Source: Lactuca virosa (Eukaryota; Streptophyta; Magnoliopsida; Asterales; Asteraceae). From it: DNA of 64,000 nucleotides. Position numbers and translations under genes: made by a program. This document shows positions 33,032 to 45,092 of this stretch, piece after piece (position 1 is the stretch's first letter; the number at the start of each line of letters is the position of its first letter). The stretch is taken from the NCBI GenBank assembly GCA_928212115.1, contig CAKMRJ010000001.1, forward strand, positions 370,812,711 through 370,876,710, given 5' to 3'. Under the pieces are notes generated by a model, which ran no database searches, was not told where the DNA came from, and saw only the letters and a list, made by a program, of their open reading frames with translations.

Positions 33032-34096
33032 TGAAAGAACCCCTTTCTCTAAACTTTACAATATTACTCCAAATATGCTACATGCATATTCATAAAAATA
33101 TTTTACATATATGATTTTATTGCAAAAGACTGGATATAAACCGACTATTAAGATTCTTACAAAGTTTTATATATTACATAGCTTCCCAGGAAATTTATAC
33201 ACTAAGTACAAAATAGTAATTTTAACTATTCTACATCTTCTTACAGTACATAACTAAATTGGATGCTTATCACCTGCAATAGTTAAACACTGAGAGGGGT
33301 AAGCGGTGACGCTTAGTGAGTTCAATAATAGATACAATATAACGGTATGCCATATATATACTTCAATATGGCAAAAGCAAAAGAGGAACAAGGAACAACA
33401 AAGGCATATGTGAATCATGTGACAAGCTTTCCATATCAATCAATGATTTGATTCAAGGATATACAATCAATGACACATAACAATTTCAATACTTGATATA
33501 CATCAATAAAGCTTCGGCCCAAATAGCACAGAAGACGTACAATTTCTGATTAAACATTTTGCTAGATTTCAGGCTTTCAGCCCTATCTAACCTTCTGCCA
33601 ATGCCATAGGGGTAGAAGTCATTCTCTTGCGAGACATGCTCTACACGGCCAGAGGCTACATACCAATGACATTGTGAATCTAAGTCCTTTCACTGATCAC
33701 ATGGCCAAAGGTACAGCTTTGCTATCAAAATAACACGGAATAATAACACGGGAAAATAACATGGAAAAGCACATAGCATATATAACACATAATGTACAAT
33801 TGTTCCTATATATTGAACTCACCGTTAAATAACCGAAGTAATAAATGATAATTTGGGCAGCACTTTGACTCTAAAAATGACTTTTTGTGACGAAACCGAG
33901 GATTTTAGTTGAAAACCAGGCCTTGCGCGGGCAGAGTTTCAACTTGAAAAGATTATTTTCTCGGGTCTTTGGTGCGTCGGGACTTGCTTCGGGTGTCGGG
34001 GATGATACTGGGATTTCGGGGGGTGTTACAGTAAATTGAGAGAGAGTAGAGGGTGTAAAATGAGAGAATTCTAAACAAAAATATGGCAGCCATCGG

Positions 34097-34110
34097 TTTC
34101 TATTTATAGG
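34097..34110 (-). promoter_or_regulatory. TATA box of Gypsy G LTR
   Basis: CCTATAAATAGAAA on the minus strand, about 1.1 kb into the LTR, conserved at 52077-52089. A strong match to the plant TATA consensus. Confidence 0.6.
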
Positions 34111-34433
34111 GGATGAAACACGAATTACGTTAGGTGTAATTCTCATGTACGCGGGGCGTACTACCCTGTTAATCTCTTCGGTCTAACGAATGTACGCGGG
34201 GCGTAATGCATTGCGGCTCATGTACGCGGGGCGTAATGCATTGCGGCTCAGTACGCTGGGCGTACACCGAGTACGCTGGGCGTACCCTGATACGTGGCTC
34301 CGGATGTGTCGAGTCCGTATGATACATGTCGCATGCAAGGGTTTGGGCAACGTGGTCAACTCTAGTTCACACACACGAGTACGTTGGGCGTACTCATGTA
34401 CGAGGAGCGTACACAGATTTTCCAAACTTCTAA

Positions 34434-35010
34434 AATCCATATCTTTCGCATACGAGCTCCGTTTTTTACGTTCTTTATATGTACGCATAGGTGAAATTAT
34501 GCTCTACAACTTTCGTTTTGACTCCGTCGCCTAATTTTGACTTTATTTTTAATGTTAATTTTTAACGGGCTGGGACAGGAAAAGTCCGTTAAAAATTCAT
34601 AACTTCTTCATCCGACGTCCGTTTTCGTTTTTCTTTTTACCGTTCTACTACTATTAACGAGATCTTCGATTCTCGTTTAGGTTGGGTCGGCTAAAAATCA
34701 CTCGATCTTTATTTCGAGTTTCGGGGTGTGTACTGTTATGTCGATTCTTAGAAAAATCATAACTTCCTCATACGAAGTCAGATTTAGACGTTGTTTTTAT
34801 GAAAATTCTCGGTTTAACGAATACTACGACTTTCATTTAGATCATTAAAGCTAAAAATAGTTTATTGAAAACGCACTTTTTACGTCATTCGACGTTGTGC
34901 CGATTCTGTCGCGAATCTTTAAGGAGTCATAACTTCTTCGTTACAACTCAGATTTCGATGAGGTTTTCGCCTAAATGTTTCTAATGAGATAATCTACAAC
35001 TTTCAATAAC
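34434..35010. repeat. Degenerate tandem array of about 165 bp in Gypsy G LTR
   Basis: Unit starts at 34434, 34597, 34759 and 34926 (steps 163, 162, 167). Each begins with a variant of TCATAACTTCTTCATACGAA and has a later CTACAACTTTC-like and GCTAAAAAT-like block. The other LTR has the same array (about 52380-52990). Confidence 0.8.
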
Positions 35011-35263
35011 ATTATTTTCATTTATTTCCTACTTTATATTTTCGTTGATTTCGATAATTGACTTTTGATTGGAATCTCATAAGACTTCCAATACTTTCCG
35101 AATGATTCTAAACATAGTTTTACTTCAATCTCATAAAACTATCTTGTTAAACTCAACACTCAAAATCATATATTATTTAATAATATTCATTTTTAAACAA
35201 AACACGATAACTGAATGTGTATGTTACAAATACCTCCTCCTTTTGAGGACTTCGTCCCCGAAA

Positions 35264-35464
35264 TTACAACGGTTTAAACAAATGGGGATATTTCGCTCTT
35301 ATCTCATCCTTATTTTCCTAAGTATAATTTGGGTCTCGATGGTGTTTCCACTTGACAAGCACCAACTCCACTTCTTTATTACGTAATTCAGTCGTTCTTT
35401 CATTTACGATCTCTTCAGGCTCTACTACATATCTTAATTTATTATCCAGTTTCACCTCGGATAA
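35264..35464 (-). pseudogene. Gypsy G integrase C-terminal tail
   Basis: End of pol beyond the J insertion. Minus-strand reading gives LSEVKLDNKLRYVVEP, TTELRNKEVELVLVKWKHHR and DPNYT, then a stop where the family has W, then KDEMRAKYPHLF, ending at TAA (35264-35266). It corresponds to QWQHRRGSELTWETESEM of Gypsy I. Continues at 38596 in the upstream reading direction. Confidence 0.85.
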
Positions 35465-36475
35465 TGTCACACCCCCGAACCAGACGGCGGAAACGACCGG
35501 GGGCTCGTGCGACTATCAATTGACATATCATCACAATGAATATACATGAAACATAACACAATCGTCACCAACCTTACATATAACAACTGGCATTGTTCAC
35601 ATCAAGTACATTGTTTTACATTACATAATTCGAAGACATAAGTTGTACGAAAATTGACATATGCATAAAAGAAAACCCAAAATATTGTCGACGATTCTTC
35701 ATCTTAACGATTACCTGAGAATACAAGTTATTTTGAAAACGGTCAATATATATAATGTTGGTGAGTTCATAAGTATGTTTGAATAAAAGTCTTTGCATCT
35801 TTTGTAAACCTAGAAAATCCGATATTTTCTGTAAAATGTCTGAAAATGATGTGAAAATCGAGTATAAATGCATGTGTGAATTTTCATAGCAGTAACATAT
35901 AGGAATGCAGTTTAAATTTCTTTGTATTGTAAGTAAGTGGTATATGAATATTAGTATTTCCTCAGAAAATCCGATATTTTCTTATTTATAATAATGTCGT
36001 GGTTTTTGTATCATCAAATAAGTTGTTTTGTGTTAACACGATCGAAGGGTTAATCTCCGAAATGTTAAAATGGTATTGGATCTCAATATGAGCCTTTATA
36101 ACCATGCATGATAATGACTAGATTGCCTGTCCTGACATTTTTCCAAATGTCGGTATTTGCTCAAGGTTTTGTCGCCCTAGACTGGCCTAGTCTAGCTGTA
36201 GCGAACAGCTAAGGCGTGGGGGGTCACCCCGTATAGATCTATACACAAACTTCCGCTCTCCCTCCAGGAAACTCTGGTTATAACTACAGGCTACGATTGT
36301 ACACTCAAAGGTGCCAACCGACAAGTGTCACTAGATTCTCAACCTTTCACGTTTGTTATGTTTTTCACCAAGTTTAATGTTTACGTGTATGTTGTAGGTT
36401 TTCATATCCAAAGGTACGTATATAAGTATACGAAGTTCAATAATTATGTAAAGGTATAGTTACGATCTACTAAGC

Positions 36476-36740
36476 ATGTGATTTTCAGTCCAAGCCCAAT
36501 TAGCATGTAAATGGACCACTAAGGTCCAATAAACATGTAAGAGGGTAATTTAGGCCCAATAGGCATGTAAATGGACCACCAAGGCCCAACAAACATGTGA
36601 CCCATAGCTCAGGCCCAAATTAACATGTAAATGGGCCGCAATGCCCAATAAACATGTCATGGAAAATATTAGGCTCAATATACACTTGAATGGACCCTTA
36701 AGGCCCATTGGCCATGTAACGTGAATATTATGCCCAATAA
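36476..36740. repeat. 30-bp tandem array in LTR J
   Basis: About nine units of 29-30 bp, each starting ATGTAAATGGACC or a variant and containing GGCCCAATAAAC or a variant. Units start near 36476, 36505, 36535, 36565, 36595 and onward. Confidence 0.9.
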
Positions 36741-36889
36741 AAAAAAATTTATCGATGTATTTCGTCCATTCGTTATTATTTCGTTGTTTGTTTTAGCTCG
36801 AGGTTTACCAAGTTGATATAAAAAGTCCTCTTTTTGTAAAAACGACGTTCTTGGCCAATAAGCCTCAAATTTTCAATTAAGACCCAAAT

Positions 36890-37200
36890 TTTTGTAAAAA
36901 TAACACTTTAGTCCATAATTTATAAAAATTTGTAATTTCGTCCCAAATGTTTGGATATTTACGGATTTAGTCCAAAAATTCAAATTTTGACATTTTTGGC
37001 CCAGTTTTGCAAAAAATTACATTTTCAGCCCTTTATTTGCATAAAATGACACTTTCAGCCCAATTTTTATAAAATTTACATTTTTGGCCCAATTTAGAAA
37101 TAAATGTTATTTTCACCCCTAAATTTGGTTTATTTACATTTATGACTCAAACTTTGATCAAATGACATTTTTAACCCCAAAACTCTTATTTTTCGCAAAT
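36890..37200. repeat. Second degenerate array of about 30 bp in LTR J
   Basis: Units of 29-30 bp of the form ACATTTTTGGCCCAATTT followed by an A/T-rich stretch; more diverged than the first array. Confidence 0.7.
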
Positions 37201-38595
37201 TTGGGCCCAAAACCGTGAGGCCCAAATATTAAGCCCATTAGGCTAAAATTTACACTTTTGGCCCTTTGAAAAGTAGGGTTATCATGAAAACTCATTTTTA
37301 TATAAGTATGACCTGTTTGATCCTTATAAAACCGTAAATGTCACTTTTTGCCCTTATCTTTTGTTTTCGTGACAATTATGACCCTTAACAAGATTTTTGC
37401 TTTAAATTTTTATATCTTAAACATATAACCACTTTTAACTTGATAATATGATGTATAAGGTGTCTTAGTTCATGTATTTTTACTCAATGTTGCTTAAGAT
37501 GTCGAGATGTGTTAAGATCTAACACATTTTCACACATAATAAACTACGAAATCACACAAGACATGCATAAAACACATAGATATACACATTTTACTTGTAT
37601 TCTCCCCCAAAAATCATATGAAAACCGAAAACAAGGGGGTATGAACTCACCTTTGCTTTGATGTTTCGGTTTTGGAGAGGAAATGGAGAGATTTTTGGTC
37701 CTAGCAACACCTTGGAGTAGTTTTCGGACTTAGATGATTTCTAGGGAGTTAGATCATGAACAATTGTTTAGAAGGAGTGTTCTAATATAAAAATGAAGTT
37801 ATGAAACTTGGATATGTAAGAACTTACCAAGAAATGATGATTTTTGATGGTGAAACCCTCTTGAGATGCACTCTAATTCTCGAAAAGATGAAGGGTGGTG
37901 TGATGGAGCTTGGCCGAGACCATTAAGAAGATAGGGAGGAAAGGAATTTTTACATGATGGATAATGAGTTTCTTGATACATGTGATTATCTAGTTATTTG
38001 TTAGATATTAATGTGTTGTCATCCCCTTATTTCATCATCCTTTCATTGTTTTTATTATTTTTTTTTTTACAAACACATGGGCCGAAAATGGGCCAAATGA
38101 AGTGAAAGAAAATAGCATTGGGCTCAATCTCTTGGCTTGTTCGAAATCATGAGGCCCATAGAGAAAATTTTCGCCCCATTGGGCCTTTAGGGTAGTTCAC
38201 GGCTCAAATGGCATAAAAGAATGGGTTTTATGGTCCATTAGGGTTAATTGGTTCTATTATGGTCCAATAAGGCCCATTAGGGTTAGAATGAATCATTCTA
38301 GGCCCAAATGGCCCAAAATGTCAAGTTTCATGAAGGTGGAACCGTTTAGAGCCCAAATTAGGGTTTCTAGGCCCTAATTAGTCTACTTGGGTACTTCTTG
38401 GTCCATTTGGCCCAACAAGAAAATCCTAGACCTTATTAGACTTGAATCGGGATTTTTAGAGTTTCAAACTCTTTGTTGAACATAAGAGGTGTATTTGAAT
38501 GTGCATTAAGTGATATCTACATAGAGTACATGCTTTATAATAGTTGAATGATTACATGAGAGTAGAATTTCCTAGCTAAATTGCTAGTTGTGACA

Positions 38596-39818
38596 GATAT
38601 CTGGACTGTTTCATCATATATGCTCAAACATTTACGCAGATAACTCACATGAAACACATCATGAATATCTGCCAAATCTTCAGGCAATTCCAAGCTGTAT
38701 GCTTGTTTACCAATTCTCTGGATGATTTTTAAAGGACCAACAAATCTAGGACTTAGTTTTCCTTTCTTCCCAAATCGCATAATGCCTTTCCATGGGGATA
38801 CCTTCAGCATTACGAAATCACACACCTGAAATTCTATGGTTCGTCTTCTCTTTTCCGCATAGGACTTCTGTCGATCCTGGGCCGCTTTCATTCTTTCTCG
38901 TACAATTTGAATCTTGTGAGTGGTGTCTTGAATCATCTCAGGGCCTCCAAGGATTTTCTGTCCTATATCACGCCAACATAATGGAGTACGGCATTTATGT
39001 CCATATAGTGCTTCATATGGTGGCATTTTGATTGAAGCATGATAACTGTTATTATATGAAAATTCAACAAGAGGTAAATACTTATCCCAGTTACCACCGA
39101 ACTCCAAGATGCATGCACGAAGCATATCTTCTACTGTTTGGATTGTTCTCTCCGTCTGACCGTCTGTCTGGGGATGATAAGCTGTGTTGAGAGCAATTCG
39201 AGATCCCAATTCAGGTTGCATACTAGCCCAAAAATGAGAAGTGAAGCAAGTATCACAATCGGAAATAATCTTTAGTGGCACACCATGTCTCGTAATAATT
39301 TCATCTAAGTATACTTGTGCATAATTCTCCACTGGGGCTGTTTCACGCATGGCAAGGAAATGTGCACTCTTAGTTAGTCGGTCGACAATTACCCAAATGC
39401 TATCATCTGTCTCGCAGTCTTCGGCAAATTTGGTAATAAAATCCAGGACAGCTCCTCCCATTTCCACATAGGGACATTAATACCTTCTGGACTACCATAT
39501 GGCTTTTGATGTTCTGCTTTGACTTGTAAACATACTAAGCATTCCTGCACGTATCTTCCAATGTCTTTCTTCAATCCAGGCCACCAATAATCAGCTCGTA
39601 CATCATAGTACATTTTACTTGTACCAGGATGTATTGACAGCTTAGACCTATGGGCTTCATCTAAAATCTTCTGTCTTAATCAACCAATATTTGGAATCCA
39701 TAGCCGATTCTTAAATATTTTCACTCCACGTGGATCATCAAGTAAAATATCAGCATAATGTCCATCCCCTTCTTCTTCACATTTTCTGGCTTTAAGGCCT
39801 CTACTTGCCACTTCTTAG
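38596..39818 (-). pseudogene. Gypsy G integrase
   Basis: Integrase in the usual order. The zinc-binding part gives DYWWPGLKKDIGRYVQECLV and CLVCLQVKAEHQKP (39389-39613). The catalytic core has WVIVDRLTKSAHFL (first Asp), IISDCDTCFTSHFW (second Asp; SDRDxRF in relatives) and AYHPQTDGQTERTIQTVEDM (Glu). Then PYEALYGHKCRTPLCW, VMLKVSPWKGIMRFGKKGKL, VGPLKIIQRIGKQAYSLELP and HDVFHVSYLRKC follow. A frameshift separates the zinc part from the core near 39400-39460. Upstream, WQVEALKPE joins the RNase H linker on the other side of H. The last 60 bases of the long frame run into J and are not native. Confidence 0.92.
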
Positions 39819-40598
39819 TGTTGGGTTTTGAGCATTCTAACACTCCTAAGGTGTACATGCAACCCTAAATACCTTGGATCTATGTTTTCTCTATTATACA
39901 TGCAAATATCAATTTTCCAAGGTATTACCCTAACTAGCATACAATCATATGTACTAGGATAAAAAAACTAGATAGAATACATACCTCTTTGTTGTAGCTT
40001 GATTCCATGGAGCTTAAGAGCCTAGTGCCTCAAGTGCGACACCTCAAATGGTTCACACAACATCACCAACATCTTGGAATAACCATGACAAGAAGATACT
40101 AGTCTTGTTACTCTATGAAATCGGCTTGCCCTCTTGTGTATGCACTAGTGCCGATTTCCCCAACCAATGGGGTCTTTACATAGTGTGCACATTAGGGTTA
40201 CAGCAGGTAACCCTTGAATTTACCTATTCCTTATGCTCCATGGGTTTTAACCTCCATGGAGTATCCATGGGTCACCACATGGGTTAAACCCAACATAAGG
40301 AATCATGGATCATAAGCCCAATATATAAAATGAATGATTTACACAATCAATCCCCATATATTTAATTAGTCTCTTTTGATCACTAAATTAATTCCAAATT
40401 AATTCTTGATCATACTAATTAAATTAATATGATTTCATATAATATATTAGAACTTATAATATATTAATATGTCGCAAATATCATCTTCTCACAAAAGGTC
40501 TATCCAAATGTCCCGATGTCATGCAACCCGAATAGACCATGTCGGGTCGGGTCAAATATATACCAATAATAGTTATGGGCTTAGACACTAATCCAACA
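39819..40598 (-). repeat. Element H 3' LTR
   Basis: 780 bp, TGTTGGGTTTTGAGC...CCAACA on the plus strand, matching 46819-47623. The other copy has an extra 26-bp repeat of CGGCTTGCC...TATGCA. Confidence 0.9.
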
Positions 40599-43500
40599 AT
40601 CTCCCACTTGGATAAGTCTAATAACTATTATTGCAAGTATGACTCCAACCTGACCAGCAATCGTAGCTATTAAAAGCTGTTGTCGAACTGTGACACAATC
40701 ACTGAGCGTCCATTAGATAAGTGATCATATATTCCTCCATTCTAGATATATATGGACTGAGACATGGATTATAATCATTCTCTCTGTCCATTTGTTGTTT
40801 CCCGATTTCCGATTTAAGACGACCGACTAACTGAACAAATCAAATCAGTCCAGGCTTAGCCAAGCACTTAGGGTGTCATCACTAAATCATCGAGGGGCCC
40901 ACATATATCGCTTTTATCCCTTTAAGGGTAAAAGGAATGGATAAAATTTGACTCATATGCTTGTACTGACTACTTGTTGAATCATACACAAAGGCACGTT
41001 TTATAACATCGAGTTACCAATGCGTTTTCGTGCAATCAATGTATAACCAACTCATAGTCAACAACTCATATCTCTAGTTTGAAGAATATAAGATATTATC
41101 GTCTCATGATTCACTCGTGATAAATCCTGAAGTGATTCAAATGAGCGTGGGTTAATCCAATACTCGAATCTCATTCCAGAGCACTCATGAATGTTGCAGC
41201 AAACCTTTGCTATGTCTAACCACTTTAGACATCTACAAACCCAATTCATGACAGTCTTGCCTTAATACCTACTTCCAACGTATTATCGACTGTGGATGGT
41301 TTGAATAACTTAGTCATTCGGTAAGAATGACCTAGTTATTCTGGAAGTCAAAACATGCAAAGTGAAACACAAGAATAATACTAATCCTATATGGCCCCAA
41401 CACTTAGAGTGTAAATAAAAACACTTTTATCTAAGCACCATATTGATTACTCATTATTCATTGTATAATGTTTCGATTATCAACTTAATACTTGCATAAA
41501 AACAATAGTCATGCCACGCTCCAAGCATCCACACTATGTTTGTCTAAACAATAGCTATGCCATACTCCAAGTATGCACACTATGTTTGTATTATGATCCT
41601 TACTTTGTGAAACAGATCGATTGACAATATTTCAATGATGCTCATTTCAAAATCCCAATCCTTATTGTAAATGTAAGAATACCAAACTCTTGCCATTTAC
41701 TATAATCTATTAGATTCTAAACTTATATGCAATGATCCCCTTGCAATGAATATGCACACAAGTCACAAAGACTTGGCAACAGACATTACAAAGTATTTCA
41801 ATGGAGAGAAATTCCATGGAAACGAAGTCTCACATTCAAAGTACATTCCTTTGAACACCTTTCTTGCATTAAGTTCTATAATCTTACACAGATTCAAAGA
41901 ATAAATTCCACCTATGGAGACAATTCCATATTCTCATTTTGACTATCACTTCTGAACAAGAGTTGCCTCCTTTCAGAATATGTCAATATGGTCCTATCTC
42001 TAATATTCCAATTGTCCATGAGCAACCAATCTTTGGCAAACCTCAATTGTCCTCGACAATTGCTTAATCATTTTAGTCAAATCCAGTTCTATTCTTTCCC
42101 TCTTAACGCCCTAGGCATTTGGAAAATTTAGAATGGATAAATATTATAGCACATGTAATCGATCCTATACCCGAAGCATGGGACCCGATTCATGCTATAA
42201 AATTTTTTATTGCCATGTTCTCAAAATTCGAACTATGAAGAGGGATGTCGTAATCATAATCGAATTTTGAGAATGCAACTATATATAGAATTCCTTATGT
42301 TGAACCATTCCAACATAACATTCATATATATCTTGACTAAAGTTGATTAAAATCTCAATCTAAGCTTTTAGAATTGGAATGAAGTATAATCCTCTCCTTA
42401 ATTATAGCAAAACAACTTTTCAAAGCGAATTGAAACCTTTGTTTTTCTATAATTAACATTGCTAACTTGCAACACTAACCATAATAATCATGCTCCCACT
42501 AGCACAATGATTATTATCTTACTAGCACAACACTTATGCTCCCACTAGCTTTGACATGTACTCAGAAATCAACTGGACTTCTAGAAATCAATACTTTATT
42601 GACTTTCTTGCCAAAGTTCAGATTTCTGATACAAGATTGCTTGATAAGACTTTATCAAAAATCCTACACCTTCCTTAGATAGCTCACATGTTTGTCTAGA
42701 CCTATTTCCATTCTCACTAGTTAGTGTGTCGGTTAAACCACACATGCTCCACTAACGACATGAGAATGCAAATATTCACTATTGCTATCTACTAAAATCT
42801 ACTTAGTGAAAGCGTTTCCTCACCATCATTTTCATGAATCGGAGAGAAACCTTATGACACTTAGATTTTTTATGGTGTATGTTTCTATCCAAGTGAATTG
42901 TCAAAAACATAATCACAAGACAGGGTTAGTGAAAACCCAAACTCATATGGACTGAACTTGTTCAATCTTAATTTCTTGCCACTTGGCAGCTCAAGGGCCT
43001 ACCATTGCTTCCACATTGTTATGCAAACATTGAGAGAACTCATAGAACTCACAAGCATAGTCAACTTTAACTGGAATAGGCACAGAAATAAGAATATGTC
43101 AACACGATAGGTTACAAACCTCAAGTCGTGGGCTAGTGATTCGCCAATACTCTTGATTAGTCTTAAAACTTTCTCAAGATCTTTTAAGACTCCCACTGAC
43201 CTCTTGACATATAAGATTCTCTTGTCAAGAACCATTCCTTGACTAAAAAAATATTCAAGAGTTAGTGCAGATTCTTATCAAGTTAAACACTTCATACAAT
43301 TGGTCTTAGTTGGTCTTTTGTTTATCCAAAACATCACAACTAACCAACTTCAAATGTACAAGAATAGGAAACATATTACTCTACATTTGACAAGTGTTAT
43401 AAACTTTCTAAAGATTATGTCACTCAAGTTACAATCTTAGAGTATGACTCTAAGATTTGATTTTGGAACGAAGTATGATTATCTTTTGATTTAACCATTT

Positions 43501-44429
43501 CAATAATTCACGATTCCTCTCCTTAGCAAAACAAATGCACTAAGGTGTCCTTAGAGGATCAATTGTGATATGGTTTCATAATCACCCAAGATAACCAAAA
43601 CAAGATACTTAAGCACTCTCCCACCTTTTCATATTGGAGAACTTTTATCTTTCTGCCTAATTTGATTCTTCTCATTCGTCCTGCCACACATTGAAACTTT
43701 TCCAATGTTTCAGAATTACACTTAAACTTGGAAGTATAACCATATTTACTAAACTTTAGTAAATCATGACGAATAATCTTTCATTCCTTGTGGTGACTTG
43801 ACCAGCGCACAACCAAGTGTACCCAATCCTTAGTCCTTCACTTACTCACATATACATGTGAGCAAGGACTTAGTCTTAATTTCTCAAAGATGAAAATTCT
43901 CATTCATCCCAAATATACACTTGCATGATTCCAAGTTTCTATCCAACTGAAACCTGGGTGATGAGAATCTTTCCTTATTTGGTAAATTATGACACTACCA
44001 CAAATGAAAGACTCAAATCCATTTTCCAATATTGAAACATATAAACATAATTTTTCACAAATGTCATTGTAAGGATACTTAAAATAAATCAAAACCTTTT
44101 CTTTTATTTTAAAACTTGCGGAAAAATCTTATCCTTACAATGCAAATACATATGAAAAACATGTTGTTATCTATTCCTAAGCAATATATCATAACTCTTA
44201 AGCAGCAACTCAAAATTCTAATCATCGAACCATGCGATCGAGATCCATCTTCGCGATCAGATCAGCATATTCTTTCTTTAGGTTTCCTTTGGTTCTTCCA
44301 AAACATCAAAATGTAATGTACATTACATCATCTATTAAGAATCTCCAAAAGAGACTCATAGAGTTAGATAATGGACTTTACTTGAAGCAAAGTCAAAACT
44401 TTTTGACTTTACCATCCTTATGAACTTTT
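40599..44429 (-). other. Element H tail (decayed pol)
   Basis: Colinear with the tails of B and C. RT relic about 42480-43240, integrase relic about 43480-43890, one GGTTAAACCACACATGCTCC module (about 42720-42760) and one GGGATGTCGTAATC module (about 42240-42256). No open frame conserved. Confidence 0.75.
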
Positions 44430-45092
44430 CAGGTAAATTCGGCAGCTTCGCAACCAATGTCCCTTCCTTTGGCAAAAGAAACATATGGACCTTTTGGAAA
44501 TGGTACACTTGATTGTCTCAGACTTAGCCTTTCTCTTTACCATTGTTTAAATGACTTGACCATGGCCAATCCCTTTCTATTGGGAAGAGAAAGCTTTTCT
44601 GGACTTCCAATGTCACTATTGTCAATGTCCAAATAGGTTTGGGAAGTATATCTTCCAATCTATTTTGCTTTACCAATGCTCCAAATCATTGCTGATTTAG
44701 CAGCATCAAGCAAATAGGTAAGATCACTAAGGGTCATGTCGTGATCTGTCATCAAGGAGTTACTGAAGAACCAAGTCAACAGCCAGCTACCTCGAGACTT
44801 CGACACCCGACCCTCCCGGCTTGCCAATATGTGACTTAACCTCCAAGATGTAAGCACATATAGTCTTTGCTTGCCAATAGGGATTGAGTGACTTAGAACT
44901 TTTCAAGTCTTGAAACTTGTGGGACAGGGAGAATTATTGGAGGAGGTGGAGGAAGTGAAGCATGATTTCCAGTCCCATTAATGCACTACAAAGGGATTAA
45001 TCTTTCACCTTGATTGCCATGTGGGATATCATCTTCATTAGGAAGGCTTGTCCTAAAGATTTGGGAAGACCATAGTTGTCTGAAAATAGACA
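44430..45092 (-). pseudogene. Element H shortened gag, broken
   Basis: Third copy of the shortened Gag. The start is near 45092. NEDDIP, GNQGERLIPL, SLPPPPPIILP, LEKF-type, MTDHDMTLSDLTYLLDAAKS and a knuckle region near 44440-44500 are found with many stops. Most decayed of the three. Confidence 0.75.

Larger units (their letters stand above)
33032..35228 (-). repeat. Gypsy G 3' LTR
   Basis: 2197 bp. Contains a cluster of GTACGCGGGGCGTA palindromes (about 34139-34410), a minus-strand CTATAAATAGA TATA box (34097-34110) and a degenerate tandem array of about 165 bp (34434-35010). The polypurine complement AATACCTCCTCCTTTT follows at 35229. Confidence 0.92.
35465..38595 (-). repeat. Solo LTR J (Gypsy-type family)
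   Basis: 3131 bp starting and ending TGTCAC...GTGACA, flanked by GATAA (35460-35464) and GATAT (38596-38600), a target duplication with one change. It splits G's integrase tail. No coding domain inside, so it is a single LTR left by recombination. Read on the minus strand, its start matches M at 62781. It holds two arrays of about 30 bp rich in GGCCCAAT (36476-36740, about 36890-37200). Confidence 0.85.

Noticed and set aside
34183..34534. Overlapping open frames of about 100 residues in the Gypsy G LTR
   Set aside because: Produced by the repeated GTACGCGGGGCGTA palindromes in both strands; not open in the other LTR.
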